Positions 16,215 to 23,962 of a DNA stretch of 64,000 nt are shown here, in pieces. The stretch lies in contig NZ_SCOL01000001.1 of assembly GCF_005503015.1 (NCBI RefSeq), positions 1,240,001 through 1,304,000 on the forward strand, in the 5' to 3' direction. The notes beneath the pieces were generated by a model. That model searched no databases, was not told the origin of the DNA, and worked only from the letters and a program-made list of their open reading frames with translations. Positions within the stretch are counted from its first letter, which is position 1, and every line of letters starts with the position of its first letter. The stretch is from Bacillus sp. E(2018). GTDB lineage: Bacteria > Bacillota > Bacilli > Bacillales > Fictibacillaceae. The position numbers and the translations under genes are program-made.

Positions 16215-17111
16215 CTATTCTTGAATGGTACCCTCTTTTATTGCTGCTTTTCGGATACTTTCGTAATCCTTGTTATCAGCCTTAGTAAACCCAGTTGCTC
16301 CAAAAGCATCTAGAATCTCTTTGTCTTTAATATCTAAAAAAGTCTGCTGAAGTTTCTTCATCGTTTTCTCATCTGTACTTTTAGATACAGCCCATGGATA
16401 TTGGAACAATTTCTCTGACTTCCAGATCACTTTAAACTGATCTCCATCAATCGCTCCTTCTTCGATCAATTTATCGTATATAGCACTGTCGATCGCACCA
16501 ACATCCACTTGTTTGTTTTGCACAGCAAGTGCAGTCGCATCATGAGAACCTGTAAACCTAACATTATTAAAATCACTATCAGATTCACTTCTATAGATGC
16601 CTTCATCTTTTAGTTTGATACTAGGAATCAACGAGCCTGAAGTGGAAGATGGGTCACCAAAAGCAAACTTTACGTTCTTCACATCTGTTACCATGTCCTC
16701 AAAACTTTCATACTTGCTGTCTTTATGCGTGATCAAATAAGAATAGTAGAACGGTTCACCTTTGATCAGTTGTGTTACGATCGCTTTCGCTCCACTCTCT
16801 TCATGAGCGACTACATATGTAAGAGGACCAAAATAAGCCATGTCGATCTTATCATAGTTCATCGCTTCAACTACACCGTTGTAATCCGGATATGATGTGA
16901 TTTTAACTTCGCGATCCATTTTTTCACTAAGCACTTTCTGAAGCTTATCTAGTGCGCCTTTCATCTCACCTTCCGTTTGGGCTGGAATTACCCCAATGGT
17001 AAAGACCTCATCTTTACTTGATTTTGAATTCTTCTTATCGTCGTTACTCGTTCCGCAAGCTGATAAGAATAGAATCATAGTCAACAACAATAAACTAAAT
17101 TTTTTCATCAT
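16215..17111 (-). CDS. PhnD-type substrate-binding lipoprotein
   Basis: A lipoprotein of about 298 residues with signal LLLLTMILFLSAC; the Cys should be acylated. FTIGVIPAQTEGEMKGALDKL, DMAYFGPLTYVVAHEE, FAFGDPSSTSGSLIPSI and VDVGAIDSAIYDKL are the classic PhnD/PtxB landmarks; members bind phosphonates, phosphite or related oxyanions. Start is ATG 17111 or 17108 behind AGGAGAG; a longer start at 17135 overlaps the upstream gene and lacks a site. The family binds XO3-type anions, so selenite is chemically plausible, but this is inference from operon context. Confidence 0.85.
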   Translation of the reverse strand: MMKKFSLLLLTMILFLSACGTSNDDKKNSKSSKDEVFTIGVIPAQTEGEMKGALDKLQKVLSEKMDREVKITSYPDYNGVVEAMNYDKIDMAYFGPLTYVVAHEESGAKAIVTQLIKGEPFYYSYLITHKDSKYESFEDMVTDVKNVKFAFGDPSSTSGSLIPSIKLKDEGIYRSESDSDFNNVRFTGSHDATALAVQNKQVDVGAIDSAIYDKLIEEGAIDGDQFKVIWKSEKLFQYPWAVSKSTDEKTMKKLQQTFLDIKDKEILDAFGATGFTKADNKDYESIRKAAIKEGTIQE

Positions 17112-17127
17112 ACTCTCTCCTTTTTTC

Positions 17128-18126
17128 TTATTCATCTTTATATAGTTCCATAAACGAGTCTATCTCTTTCTTTATAGTGTGGTTCTCTTTTATGGTTTGA
17201 TACCCATTAGCACTAAGTTGTTCATACGTTTCTTGATCAGAAATAACATTTTTTATAGAATGATATAACTCTTCATGAGATTGAAACAACAGTCCGTTCA
17301 TTCCGTGCTGTATGATGCTAGCGTTACCATCGTTATCCCTTGCAATTACAGGCTTTCTGAAACTCATCGCTTCTAGAAGTGCTGTCGGTTGCCCTTCTGA
17401 GATCGATGTATTCAGTACAACATCTCCCCATTCATACAGCTTCTTCATTTTACCGAGCTCTACTTCAGGCAGATAATGCAACCATTCATACATAGTTTCC
17501 GCCTTCTTCACTCGTTCAAATTCTTCCTTATCTAAGTTTGCCCCTACAATTAAAAAGCAGAGTTTAGAGAAATCAGTAGACAACCTAATCAAACTATTCA
17601 ATGCAAAAAGAACATCTTTAACTGGACGAATGCCAGCTGGCAGTAACAATTTTGGATATCCTGCTGGTAGAGTAAACGCTTCGCTCTTATGATCCGTTGT
17701 AGGTAGATAGATACTTTGAGGGATCACATGTATGGACTGATCGCTCAATCCATACTCTTTTACGAGCATTTGTTTCGCTTGTTGTGTAAAAACAGTAATC
17801 GCTTTCGCTTTTTGCAAGAGAGGAAGATACCTTTCTTCATCTTCTTTTAACGAGTGGTTGAGATCAGTACCTCCAGAGGTAACGATATAAGGCTTATCAA
17901 GCGTTATCTCATTTTTATCGGCCCACTGAACGAATCTAGAAAAATGAAGAATATGATATAAATCTGCTTTCTCCATCCATTGAAGAAGGGTAGTATTAAC
18001 ACTTGTTTCTTCGTATGGAAATAAAGAAAGTTCAACTTTATCAGATAAGCCATGTTCTAAACGTTTAGCCGTCGTTGAATTTCCACGGTTTTGTTTATAG
18101 TAAGGTGTAAAAAAGACAACTCTCAC
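17128..18126 (-). CDS. GT-B glycosyltransferase, SenB/GLT1D1-like, in the selB operon
   Basis: A 332-residue GT4-type glycosyltransferase. N-terminal RGNSTTAKRLEHGL and SGGTDLNHSL resemble the GNxxTAxR and GTDL motifs I remember from SenB selenosugar synthases and from GLT1D1 proteins. The C-terminal half has AGIRPVKDVLFAL, SEGQPTALLEAMSFRKPVIA and DNDGNASII, which place the nucleotide-sugar site (E-x7-E). No signal peptide or membrane segment, so it is cytosolic. GTG 18126 starts three bases after the selB stop and relies on AGGAAATGGGTG inside selB, so translation is coupled. The function is not known; a sugar transfer to a selenium compound is an attractive guess. Confidence 0.75.
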   Translation of the reverse strand: MRVVFFTPYYKQNRGNSTTAKRLEHGLSDKVELSLFPYEETSVNTTLLQWMEKADLYHILHFSRFVQWADKNEITLDKPYIVTSGGTDLNHSLKEDEERYLPLLQKAKAITVFTQQAKQMLVKEYGLSDQSIHVIPQSIYLPTTDHKSEAFTLPAGYPKLLLPAGIRPVKDVLFALNSLIRLSTDFSKLCFLIVGANLDKEEFERVKKAETMYEWLHYLPEVELGKMKKLYEWGDVVLNTSISEGQPTALLEAMSFRKPVIARDNDGNASIIQHGMNGLLFQSHEELYHSIKNVISDQETYEQLSANGYQTIKENHTIKKEIDSFMELYKDE

Positions 18127-18129
18127 ATA

Positions 18130-20019
18130 CTACACCCATTTCCTAACATTAGAATCTCGCATCGTGTATCCTTTTGAGTCCATGCTTTCCAATATTGGTA
18201 TTAAAAATTTTCTTGATGTATGAAGAACCGATTTAGCTTCTTGCACAGAAAAGGCTGAATCCGTATGGACGCGTAAGTGTTCAACCGCTGAATCAAATGC
18301 TTTCCTGCTCAAAAACACCTCATCAAAAAGCATAATCACTTGATTTGTTTTTAGTAAAAAATATTTGAACTCTTGATAGAGAGCTTCTGGGAGTTGCTGA
18401 GCGTTATAAATGTTTTGCAGGTCATCCGGCTCAAGCTGCGCATCTTCCAGTGTGATCAGAACATTCAACATTCTTTTCTCCCATTTTTCTGGATAATGCG
18501 GAGTGAAATGAGATAAATGAACAAGTTGATCTGTAATCGAAACGGTTGAATCTGTTACCCATTTTTCAAGAAGCGCGTTAACTATCTTCGGATTTACTTC
18601 ACTTTGAAATGATTGAACGATTTCCGCCTTTGGTATACCTTGCCTCAAACTATACTCATCATGGAAGTTTTGAAGTTTATTCAGTATGCTAGATTTCATA
18701 TGCTGTATCGTGGAATCAGAAACTATAAAATTCTGTATTCGTTCAATAGAACCTTCACTTAATAGTTCTTCCATCGTGTGTTGAAGTAATTCTTCATCCA
18801 CCCCGCTCGATTTCTTGAGTTCTAGTTCTGTCAGAGCCCCCCCTTTATTAAGCAACTGCAGAATCCGCTCTCCAGGAGTTCCTACATGTTTACTTTTTAA
18901 TCGTTCGATCGTTTCCGTTCCAAATTTATAAACAGATCCGTTCGGTTCGATAACTTCTCCACCGCCAATAGTCTCCTCAGGAGAAGGTCTTCTTAAGATG
19001 AAACGATCTCCTCGTTTTGTAACAATCTCCTGATCTAGTCGAACTTGACAATAGATTTGATCTTCATTTACATCAAGTTCATTTCGGTCAAATAATACAA
19101 GTTTACCCATCACTTCAGACGTACCACTATAAAACTTCACAAGCGAGCGCTGTTTCAACTTCCCTTGCCAACCTTCACCCGTTGATAACACGAGATCAAT
19201 AGTGTCTGTTGTCGAAAAAACATTCGGCTCTACTAAAACATGCCCTCTTTTCCAATCTGCTTTTGAGCCTCCTGAAAGGTTTAGCGCTGCTCTTTGTCCC
19301 GCTCTAGCTGAATGAACATCTTGTTTATGCACTTGAAGTTTTCGAATCTTCACTTTATCGTTCCCAGGCTGTACAAAAAGTTCATCACCTTCCTGTACCT
19401 CACCTTCATAGACCGTACCTCTTACAACAGTACCTTGTCCTTTTACGGTAAAGATGTGATCGATTGGCATGCGAAATGGGCCTTGTGAAGATTTAACAGT
19501 AGTGTCTCTTAAGAGGTTAATGATTTCACTTTTCAATGTGTCTATTCCAGCTGAAGAAACACTGTCTACAAATTGTATTGGAAAATGCTCAAAAACGGAT
19601 GAATTCGTAAGCTCAATAATGTCTTCTTCGACTAACAACCGCATCTCTTCATCAATCATATCTGACTTTGTAACTACGATTATTCCCTTCTCAATGCCCA
19701 AGTAGGAAAGAATTTCAAAATGTTCTCTCGTTTGAGGCATCACACCTTCATCTCCCGCGATCACAAGGAGCACTAGGTCGATTCCTGCCACACCAGCAAT
19801 CATTTGCCGGATCAACTTTTCATGACCCGGTACATCTACGATGGATGTGTGCAGATCTTTTGTTAACGGAAATGGCGCAAATCCTGGCTCAATCGTAATC
19901 TTACGAGCTTTTTCTTCTTTAAGCGTATCCGTATCGATGCCACTCAAAGCTTTTGTGAGAGTCGTTTTTCCATGATCGATGTGGCCTGCCATTCCAATCG
20001 TATAATATTTAATCGTCAT
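18130..20019 (-). CDS. selB: Selenocysteine-specific elongation factor SelB
   Basis: GTPase that delivers Sec-tRNA(Sec) to UGA codons next to a SECIS. The 629-residue protein has G1 GMAGHIDHGKTTLTKAL, DVPGHEKL and VTKSD in an EF-Tu-like N-terminal half. FTVKGQGTVVRGTVYEG is in domain II and RGDRFILRRPSPEETIGGG is near residue 335. About 280 C-terminal residues form the winged-helix repeats that bind SECIS RNA. ATG 20019 is eight bases after AGGTGG. It heads a five-gene operon with the glycosyltransferase and PhnDEC-type importer, the key context for this locus. Confidence 0.96.
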   Translation of the reverse strand: MTIKYYTIGMAGHIDHGKTTLTKALSGIDTDTLKEEKARKITIEPGFAPFPLTKDLHTSIVDVPGHEKLIRQMIAGVAGIDLVLLVIAGDEGVMPQTREHFEILSYLGIEKGIIVVTKSDMIDEEMRLLVEEDIIELTNSSVFEHFPIQFVDSVSSAGIDTLKSEIINLLRDTTVKSSQGPFRMPIDHIFTVKGQGTVVRGTVYEGEVQEGDELFVQPGNDKVKIRKLQVHKQDVHSARAGQRAALNLSGGSKADWKRGHVLVEPNVFSTTDTIDLVLSTGEGWQGKLKQRSLVKFYSGTSEVMGKLVLFDRNELDVNEDQIYCQVRLDQEIVTKRGDRFILRRPSPEETIGGGEVIEPNGSVYKFGTETIERLKSKHVGTPGERILQLLNKGGALTELELKKSSGVDEELLQHTMEELLSEGSIERIQNFIVSDSTIQHMKSSILNKLQNFHDEYSLRQGIPKAEIVQSFQSEVNPKIVNALLEKWVTDSTVSITDQLVHLSHFTPHYPEKWEKRMLNVLITLEDAQLEPDDLQNIYNAQQLPEALYQEFKYFLLKTNQVIMLFDEVFLSRKAFDSAVEHLRVHTDSAFSVQEAKSVLHTSRKFLIPILESMDSKGYTMRDSNVRKWV

Positions 20020-20166
20020 ATGTTTAACCACCTATATGTACATACTCTTCTACACTTTATGAAAAGGAGATGTAAAAAACAAGAATAACGCATTATCCAT
20101 TGTTGAAAAATAGCGAAATTCATCGGATCCCTATTATTTCCCGAACCGATATAAACGAATGTATAT

Positions 20167-20226
20167 TTATTCACATCTGTATACTCACAGGTTATCCACA
20201 GAACAAGTTATTCACACTTGTCCACA
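20167..20226 (+). promoter_or_regulatory. Cluster of DnaA boxes
   Basis: Four same-strand 9-mers fall within 60 bases: TTATTCACA (20167), TTATCCACA (20192), TTATTCACA (20208) and TTGTCCACA (20218). The first three match TTATNCACA exactly; the fourth differs at one base. The density is far above chance. It lies between the selB operon and tRNA-Sec. B. subtilis has similar clusters away from oriC that titrate DnaA or regulate neighbours. Confidence 0.7.
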
Positions 20227-20233
20227 GGATGAA

Positions 20234-20302
20234 CTGTTATAGTGGAGAAAATAATCTGTTATAACGCCAAGCTGTTATAGTCGGATATCTCCTCTGTTAC
20301 AG
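20234..20302 (+). repeat. Four 9-bp direct repeats (CTGTTATAG type)
   Basis: CTGTTATAG (20234), CTGTTATAA (20256), CTGTTATAG (20272) and CTGTTACAG (20294) recur at 22-, 16- and 22-base intervals, directly after the DnaA boxes. It looks like an iteron or multi-site operator for an unknown protein. Confidence 0.6.
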
Positions 20303-20364
20303 TCGCGACTCACCACCGTTCGACAAATCTGTTCTCCCCTATCGTATGGAATAAGTCACAAGTG

Positions 20365-20394
20365 TTGTCCTAATAGGGTAAAATGCTGTATAAT
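20365..20394 (+). promoter_or_regulatory. Probable sigma-A promoter of tRNA-Sec
   Basis: A perfect -10 TATAAT at 20389-20394 with a weak -35 TTGTCC at 20365-20370 (18-base spacer). The expected start near 20401 is about 20 bases before the tRNA 5' end. Confidence 0.6.
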
Positions 20395-20420
20395 GCAATA
20401 GCGAGCTAGAGATTTTACTT

Positions 20421-20517
20421 GGGGCCAGATGTGTAGCTGGTGCTTGCCTGGGTCTTCAAAACCTTTTGGGAGGCGCGTGCCGTCTCCGGTGGGTTCGATT
20501 CCCACATGGTCCCGCCA
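20421..20517 (+). tRNA. selC: tRNA-Sec (anticodon TCA)
   Basis: 97 bases including an encoded CCA. Acceptor GGGGCCA pairs with TGGTCCC (one G-T pair); the T arm is GTGGG-TTCGATT-CCCAC. The anticodon loop CTTCAAA carries TCA at 20456-20458. A long variable arm GGAGGCG/CGTCTCC with a five-base loop replaces the short one of normal tRNAs. Discriminator G precedes CCA, as in E. coli selC. By eye the eighth acceptor pair (G-A), the outer anticodon stem and the D stem pair poorly. The product is charged with Ser, then converted by SelA. Confidence 0.9.
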
Positions 20518-20545
20518 AAAAATTTATACATACGAGGTGGACGCA

Positions 20546-20971
20546 TTGTCTGGATGGTTCATCACTTTTATCGTGTTATGGTCCGTTTTTTTATTTACCA
20601 TGTTTGCCATCGGCGGATATTTTATGTTTCGCAAATTCCTAAAACGATTACCTAAAGAAGATGGAAAATCAATTTTAGATTGGCAGGAACATTACATCGA
20701 CCAAACCATTCATCTATGGACTGATGATCAGAAGAAACTTTTAAACGAATTAGTAGCGCCGGTTCCCGAACTCTTCAGGGATGTAGCAAAAGAAAAGATC
20801 GCTGGTAAGATCGGCGAATTAGCATTGCAAGAAAAGGCAAGTTCAATGTCACAAGATTTAATCATACGTGGCTATATCATCGCAACACCAAAAAGAGATC
20901 ACAAATGGCTGATCAAGACTTTAAAAAAGAAGAATATCGACATTAAACCTTATCATTCTTTACTCGCATAA
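20546..20971 (+). CDS. yneK: DUF2621 membrane-anchored protein (YneK-like)
   Basis: A 141-residue protein with one N-terminal membrane helix (SGWFITFIVLWSVFLFTMFA) and a hydrophilic rest. Start is TTG 20546 behind GAGGTGG; longer frames run backward through the tRNA and are not real. The symbol rests on length and on the neighbouring ccdC/ccdA genes as in B. subtilis. Function unknown. Confidence 0.75.
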   Translation: MSGWFITFIVLWSVFLFTMFAIGGYFMFRKFLKRLPKEDGKSILDWQEHYIDQTIHLWTDDQKKLLNELVAPVPELFRDVAKEKIAGKIGELALQEKASSMSQDLIIRGYIIATPKRDHKWLIKTLKKKNIDIKPYHSLLA

Positions 20972-21005
20972 AAAACCCCCTGAATCTCATGATTCAGGGG
21001 GTTTT
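20972..21005. terminator. Bidirectional terminator between yneK and ccdC
   Basis: AAAACCCCCTGAATC and GATTCAGGGGGTTTT form a 15-bp stem around TCAT. The A and T tracts work for both converging genes. Confidence 0.92.
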
Positions 21006-21021
21006 CATATGTTATTTAAAT

Positions 21022-21486
21022 TTACAACGCGATTTCATTTTTCTTTTTATTAAACAAAACGAGCATGGCAAGTCGCCATGGTAGAATCATCCCGAATGCA
21101 ACGATGAAAAATAACGAACTTGTTTCAAAAATCGATATCGTCGACCCAATATACCATTTCAGCGCTAAGCGGATGGCAAACAATCCGATAATGATAAAGA
21201 TAAAGGCTTTCGATCGAACCAAGTATACATGATCACCTTTAATCTCAAATTTACTTGTCATGATAAGAAATATCGAAAACATGACCCCAACTAAGAACGC
21301 CTCCCCTGCTTCCGTCCAGGTGATGTGAAAAGCAGGAATCACGAACTGAAGAAAGCCTGTGCTCATTGCCAATGGAGGTATGATGATCTTTTTTGTGGTA
21401 ACCGGTTCTCTTGTTTCTTTCATTCGAAAATTAAAAACAATCACTGCCATTATGATGGCAAAGCATGTACTCGCAATAAAAAACAC
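21022..21486 (-). CDS. ccdC: CcdC-type membrane protein (YneJ)
   Basis: A 154-residue protein with five or so hydrophobic segments. Segments such as MFFIASTCFAIIMAVIVF and IIGLFAIRLALKW, with the position near ccdA, match CcdC/YneJ of Bacillus. Its role in cytochrome c maturation is uncertain even in B. subtilis. GTG 21486 follows a GGGGAAGGG site inside the upstream mrpB-like gene, so the two are coupled. Confidence 0.75.
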   Translation of the reverse strand: MFFIASTCFAIIMAVIVFNFRMKETREPVTTKKIIIPPLAMSTGFLQFVIPAFHITWTEAGEAFLVGVMFSIFLIMTSKFEIKGDHVYLVRSKAFIFIIIGLFAIRLALKWYIGSTISIFETSSLFFIVAFGMILPWRLAMLVLFNKKKNEIAL

Positions 21487-21488
21487 GG

Positions 21489-21944
21489 TTAGTTCCCTTC
21501 CCCTACTTCTTTCTCGATCTTATCTTCTGCAATTGAGAGGATAATGGTCATCGTAACTCCGATTACTGTCAAATAGACTCCTAAATCAAAAAGCATCGCA
21601 GTCGCAAGCTCTGTTTTCCCTAACAACGGGAGTTTAAAATAGCCAAAACTGTGACTCAAAAACGGAACACCTAAAACAAAGGATCCTGCACCGGTGAGAA
21701 TGGCGATCAACAAACCAACTGCGATCATGTACGTAAAGTTGATCGGCAATATTCTATGTACTGGTTGTAATCCATAGGAAACATAGAGAAGCAGAAATGC
21801 GCCCGCTCCCATTAGTCCTCCGATAAATCCTCCTCCAGGAGCATTATGTCCTGAAAAAAGCATGTTAATTGAAAACGCTAGAATAACAAAAACAATGATA
21901 TTTGTTGTTGTTTTTAAGATAAGGTCATTCGATCGTGAATGCAT
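21489..21944 (-). CDS. Lone MrpB/MnhB-type antiporter subunit
   Basis: A 151-residue membrane protein with about four segments and the MrpB signature LFSGHNAPGGGFIGGLMGAG near residue 30. In Mrp Na+/H+ antiporters MrpB works inside a seven-subunit complex. No other mrp gene is nearby, which is unusual. It takes the place that yneI (CheY-like) has between ccdA and ccdC in B. subtilis. ATG 21944 follows AAAGGGG. Confidence 0.85.
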   Translation of the reverse strand: MHSRSNDLILKTTTNIIVFVILAFSINMLFSGHNAPGGGFIGGLMGAGAFLLLYVSYGLQPVHRILPINFTYMIAVGLLIAILTGAGSFVLGVPFLSHSFGYFKLPLLGKTELATAMLFDLGVYLTVIGVTMTIILSIAEDKIEKEVGEGN

Positions 21945-21971
21945 GATGTATATCCCCTTTCCATATTACTC

Positions 21972-22682
21972 TTAAAAACCTTTGAAACCTCCAAACACAC
22001 GGTTTGTTAGAAATGAGGTTAATTGCGTCAGCCAATCAAAGTATAGCAAGATCCCCATAACCACCATTAGTGTCCCACCTACCACCATAAACTGACGGTT
22101 GAACTTTTTGATTACCTTTAGTTTATCCAAAAAGAAGCTTAAAACAAAGAAAGGAACAGCAAATCCTAAAACATAGGCAACCATATACGTCATAGATGCT
22201 GCCGGATTTGATACCCCTAGCGCAATAACGCCTGCTAGAATCGGACCCATACAAGGTGTCCATCCTGCTGAAAAACCGATACCGATCAACACGGAACCAA
22301 GATAACCAGTTGGACGGGATTGAAACCTGACTTTCTTATCTTTCATCAGAAAGGTAGGAGTTATGAATCCTATTACTACTAATCCGAAAAAGATAATAAC
22401 AATAGCTCCGATTTGCCTTAACAATGTTTGATATTGTACGAATAGATCACCGATTATCGTAGTAGAAAGACCAAGAAATAGAAAAATAATCGAAAAACCT
22501 ATTAAAAAAAATGCAGTATGTAAAAGCGCTGTTTTCCTAAGCATGGCATTTTCTTCTTTAAGTTCTTGAACAGAGATTCCAGTTATGTAAGATAGAAAAG
22601 CAGGATACAACGGTAAACAACACGGTGAAATAAAGGAGAGCAAGCCAGCTCCAAAAGCAAGCAGAATATTAAGATCGGTCAT
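21972..22682 (-). CDS. ccdA: Thiol-disulfide transmembrane protein CcdA
   Basis: A 236-residue protein with six membrane segments that passes reducing power across the membrane for cytochrome c maturation and spore synthesis. The two redox Cys are visible in FISPCCLPLYPAFLS near residue 20 and GWTPCMGP near 144. ATG 22682 follows AAGGGG. It heads ccdA-mrpB-ccdC, with gaps of 27 and 2 bases. Confidence 0.92.
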   Translation of the reverse strand: MTDLNILLAFGAGLLSFISPCCLPLYPAFLSYITGISVQELKEENAMLRKTALLHTAFFLIGFSIIFLFLGLSTTIIGDLFVQYQTLLRQIGAIVIIFFGLVVIGFITPTFLMKDKKVRFQSRPTGYLGSVLIGIGFSAGWTPCMGPILAGVIALGVSNPAASMTYMVAYVLGFAVPFFVLSFFLDKLKVIKKFNRQFMVVGGTLMVVMGILLYFDWLTQLTSFLTNRVFGGFKGF

Positions 22683-22757
22683 TTTTTAGTAAGCCCCTTT
22701 TTTACAGTTCTCTCTCTATCTTAAAGGGAATATCCATTTTGTTCAAACATAAAGAAA

Positions 22758-22785
22758 GACAGCTTTTAAAAAGCTGTCAGATATT
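22758..22785 (-). terminator. Terminator after the VanY-like gene
   Basis: GACAGCTTTT/AAAAGCTGTC form a near-perfect stem at 22758-22778, followed by T-rich sequence in the minus direction. Confidence 0.75.
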
Positions 22786-22786
22786 T

Positions 22787-23632
22787 TTATGGTTTTTGTA
22801 AATATTCTTCGAGCGTAATCCCTTGCTCATGGATTTTTTTAGCATGATCCACACCAACATATCGTAAGTGCCAAGGTTCATACTGATATCCTGTAATCTC
22901 TTCTTTTCCTTTAAGATATCTGATGATGAATCCGTATTTATGAGCATTTTCAGCTAACCATTTTCCTTCTTTTGTCTCTCCAAACGCTTCTACAAGTTCA
23001 AAGTTCACTTCTTGAGAAGTCACGTCCATCGATAATCCCGTCTGATGCTCACTCTGACCTGGTCTAGAGCTCGTTTTGTTCGCTACTTCTTCCCCTTTTT
23101 GCTCAGCATTAAAGGCGAAGATTGACACTTGCGTATCATAAGAGCGATAACCTGATTGAGCCAGCAGCTCGAGACCTTCCTCTTCAGCTGCCTTAAACAA
23201 CACTTCTAGGGAAAGTGCAGCTTCTTTTCTAAGTTTTTTCTTAGGCAGATCCTCTTTAAACGGGAACGGAACATTAGGTGTAACTAAATCTTTCGGTTCA
23301 TAGTCACCTGGTAGATTTCTTTCCTTGTTCGCAACAATTAAAAGATCGTCTAAATTCTGTACGACCGCTTTTCCGTCACCAGATGCTGTTACCGTCTCTT
23401 CTAGCCACGGCAGATCAGCCTCCTTTGAAGGTTGTTCAACAGGAGTTTCATTTTTGTTTTCATCATTTGGTTTTGGTGTAGTCTGCTCGTTCGAAATCTG
23501 ATTTTCGTTCTCTTCAGAGCTCTCTTCATTAAAGGCAGCATTCCATTTCTTTTCTGCCCAGTCAACTGGCTTACATGCTGAAAGGACAACCATGCTGCCG
23601 ATCAACATTGATGGTAATACATATTTCTTCAA
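22787..23632 (-). CDS. VanY-type D-Ala-D-Ala carboxypeptidase lipoprotein
   Basis: A 281-residue lipoprotein with lipobox VLSAC near residue 19, an acidic, Asn/Glu-rich linker to about 75, and a C-terminal VanY domain. SGYRSYDTQ, SRPGQSEHQTGLSMDV (His and Asp zinc ligands) and EPWHLRYVG (catalytic Glu, third zinc His) are complete. It trims D-Ala or L,D-linked residues in peptidoglycan outside the membrane. TTG 23632 follows AAGGATGAG. YodJ/LdcB-type enzymes are the closest remembered relatives. Confidence 0.88.
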   Translation of the reverse strand: MKKYVLPSMLIGSMVVLSACKPVDWAEKKWNAAFNEESSEENENQISNEQTTPKPNDENKNETPVEQPSKEADLPWLEETVTASGDGKAVVQNLDDLLIVANKERNLPGDYEPKDLVTPNVPFPFKEDLPKKKLRKEAALSLEVLFKAAEEEGLELLAQSGYRSYDTQVSIFAFNAEQKGEEVANKTSSRPGQSEHQTGLSMDVTSQEVNFELVEAFGETKEGKWLAENAHKYGFIIRYLKGKEEITGYQYEPWHLRYVGVDHAKKIHEQGITLEEYLQKP

Positions 23633-23907
23633 AGCATTCTCATCCTTTTATTCAGTTTGTCTGTACGTGTATGCTATCTTATAATAAAATAATTTGCAAA
23701 TAAGTCAATCCTTAAAACACATGTTCAAAATTTCGAAAAATTATAGTAAAAAATAGGGACATTGTTGAATGAAGATTCAAATAAACGTTTTTGTAGACCT
23801 TGCATGAAAAACTCTGATTTTTTTTTGCTCATTTTACGGTACGTGTTTTTAATTTTATTGCGCGATCACCTGAAGGCAATACACACGCCATACAAAACAG
23901 CATTAAG
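23633..23907. other. AT-rich spacer without a recognised gene
   Basis: Between the VanY-like gene and the exporter terminator only AT-rich sequence is seen. An open frame near 23762 has no ribosome site or family resemblance. Confidence 0.5.
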
Positions 23908-23942
23908 AAAGACAGCTCTATTTGGAGAAGAACTGTCTTTTC
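23908..23942 (-). terminator. Terminator of the ABC exporter operon
   Basis: AAAGACAG (23908-23915) and CTGTCTTT (23933-23940) pair around a 17-base loop, 21 bases past the last stop, with a T-containing tail on the minus strand. Confidence 0.6.
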
Positions 23943-23962
23943 ATACGGATATATTTCGTTCA

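Noticed and set aside
14695..17111. Ordinary phosphonate utilisation locus
   Set aside because: No C-P lyase, phosphonatase or phosphite dehydrogenase gene is in the window, and the genes are in the selB transcript; not fully excluded, so kept as an alternative.
20429..20545. N-terminal extension of the DUF2621 protein
   Set aside because: It would translate through the tRNA-Sec gene; TTG 20546 has a proper ribosome site.
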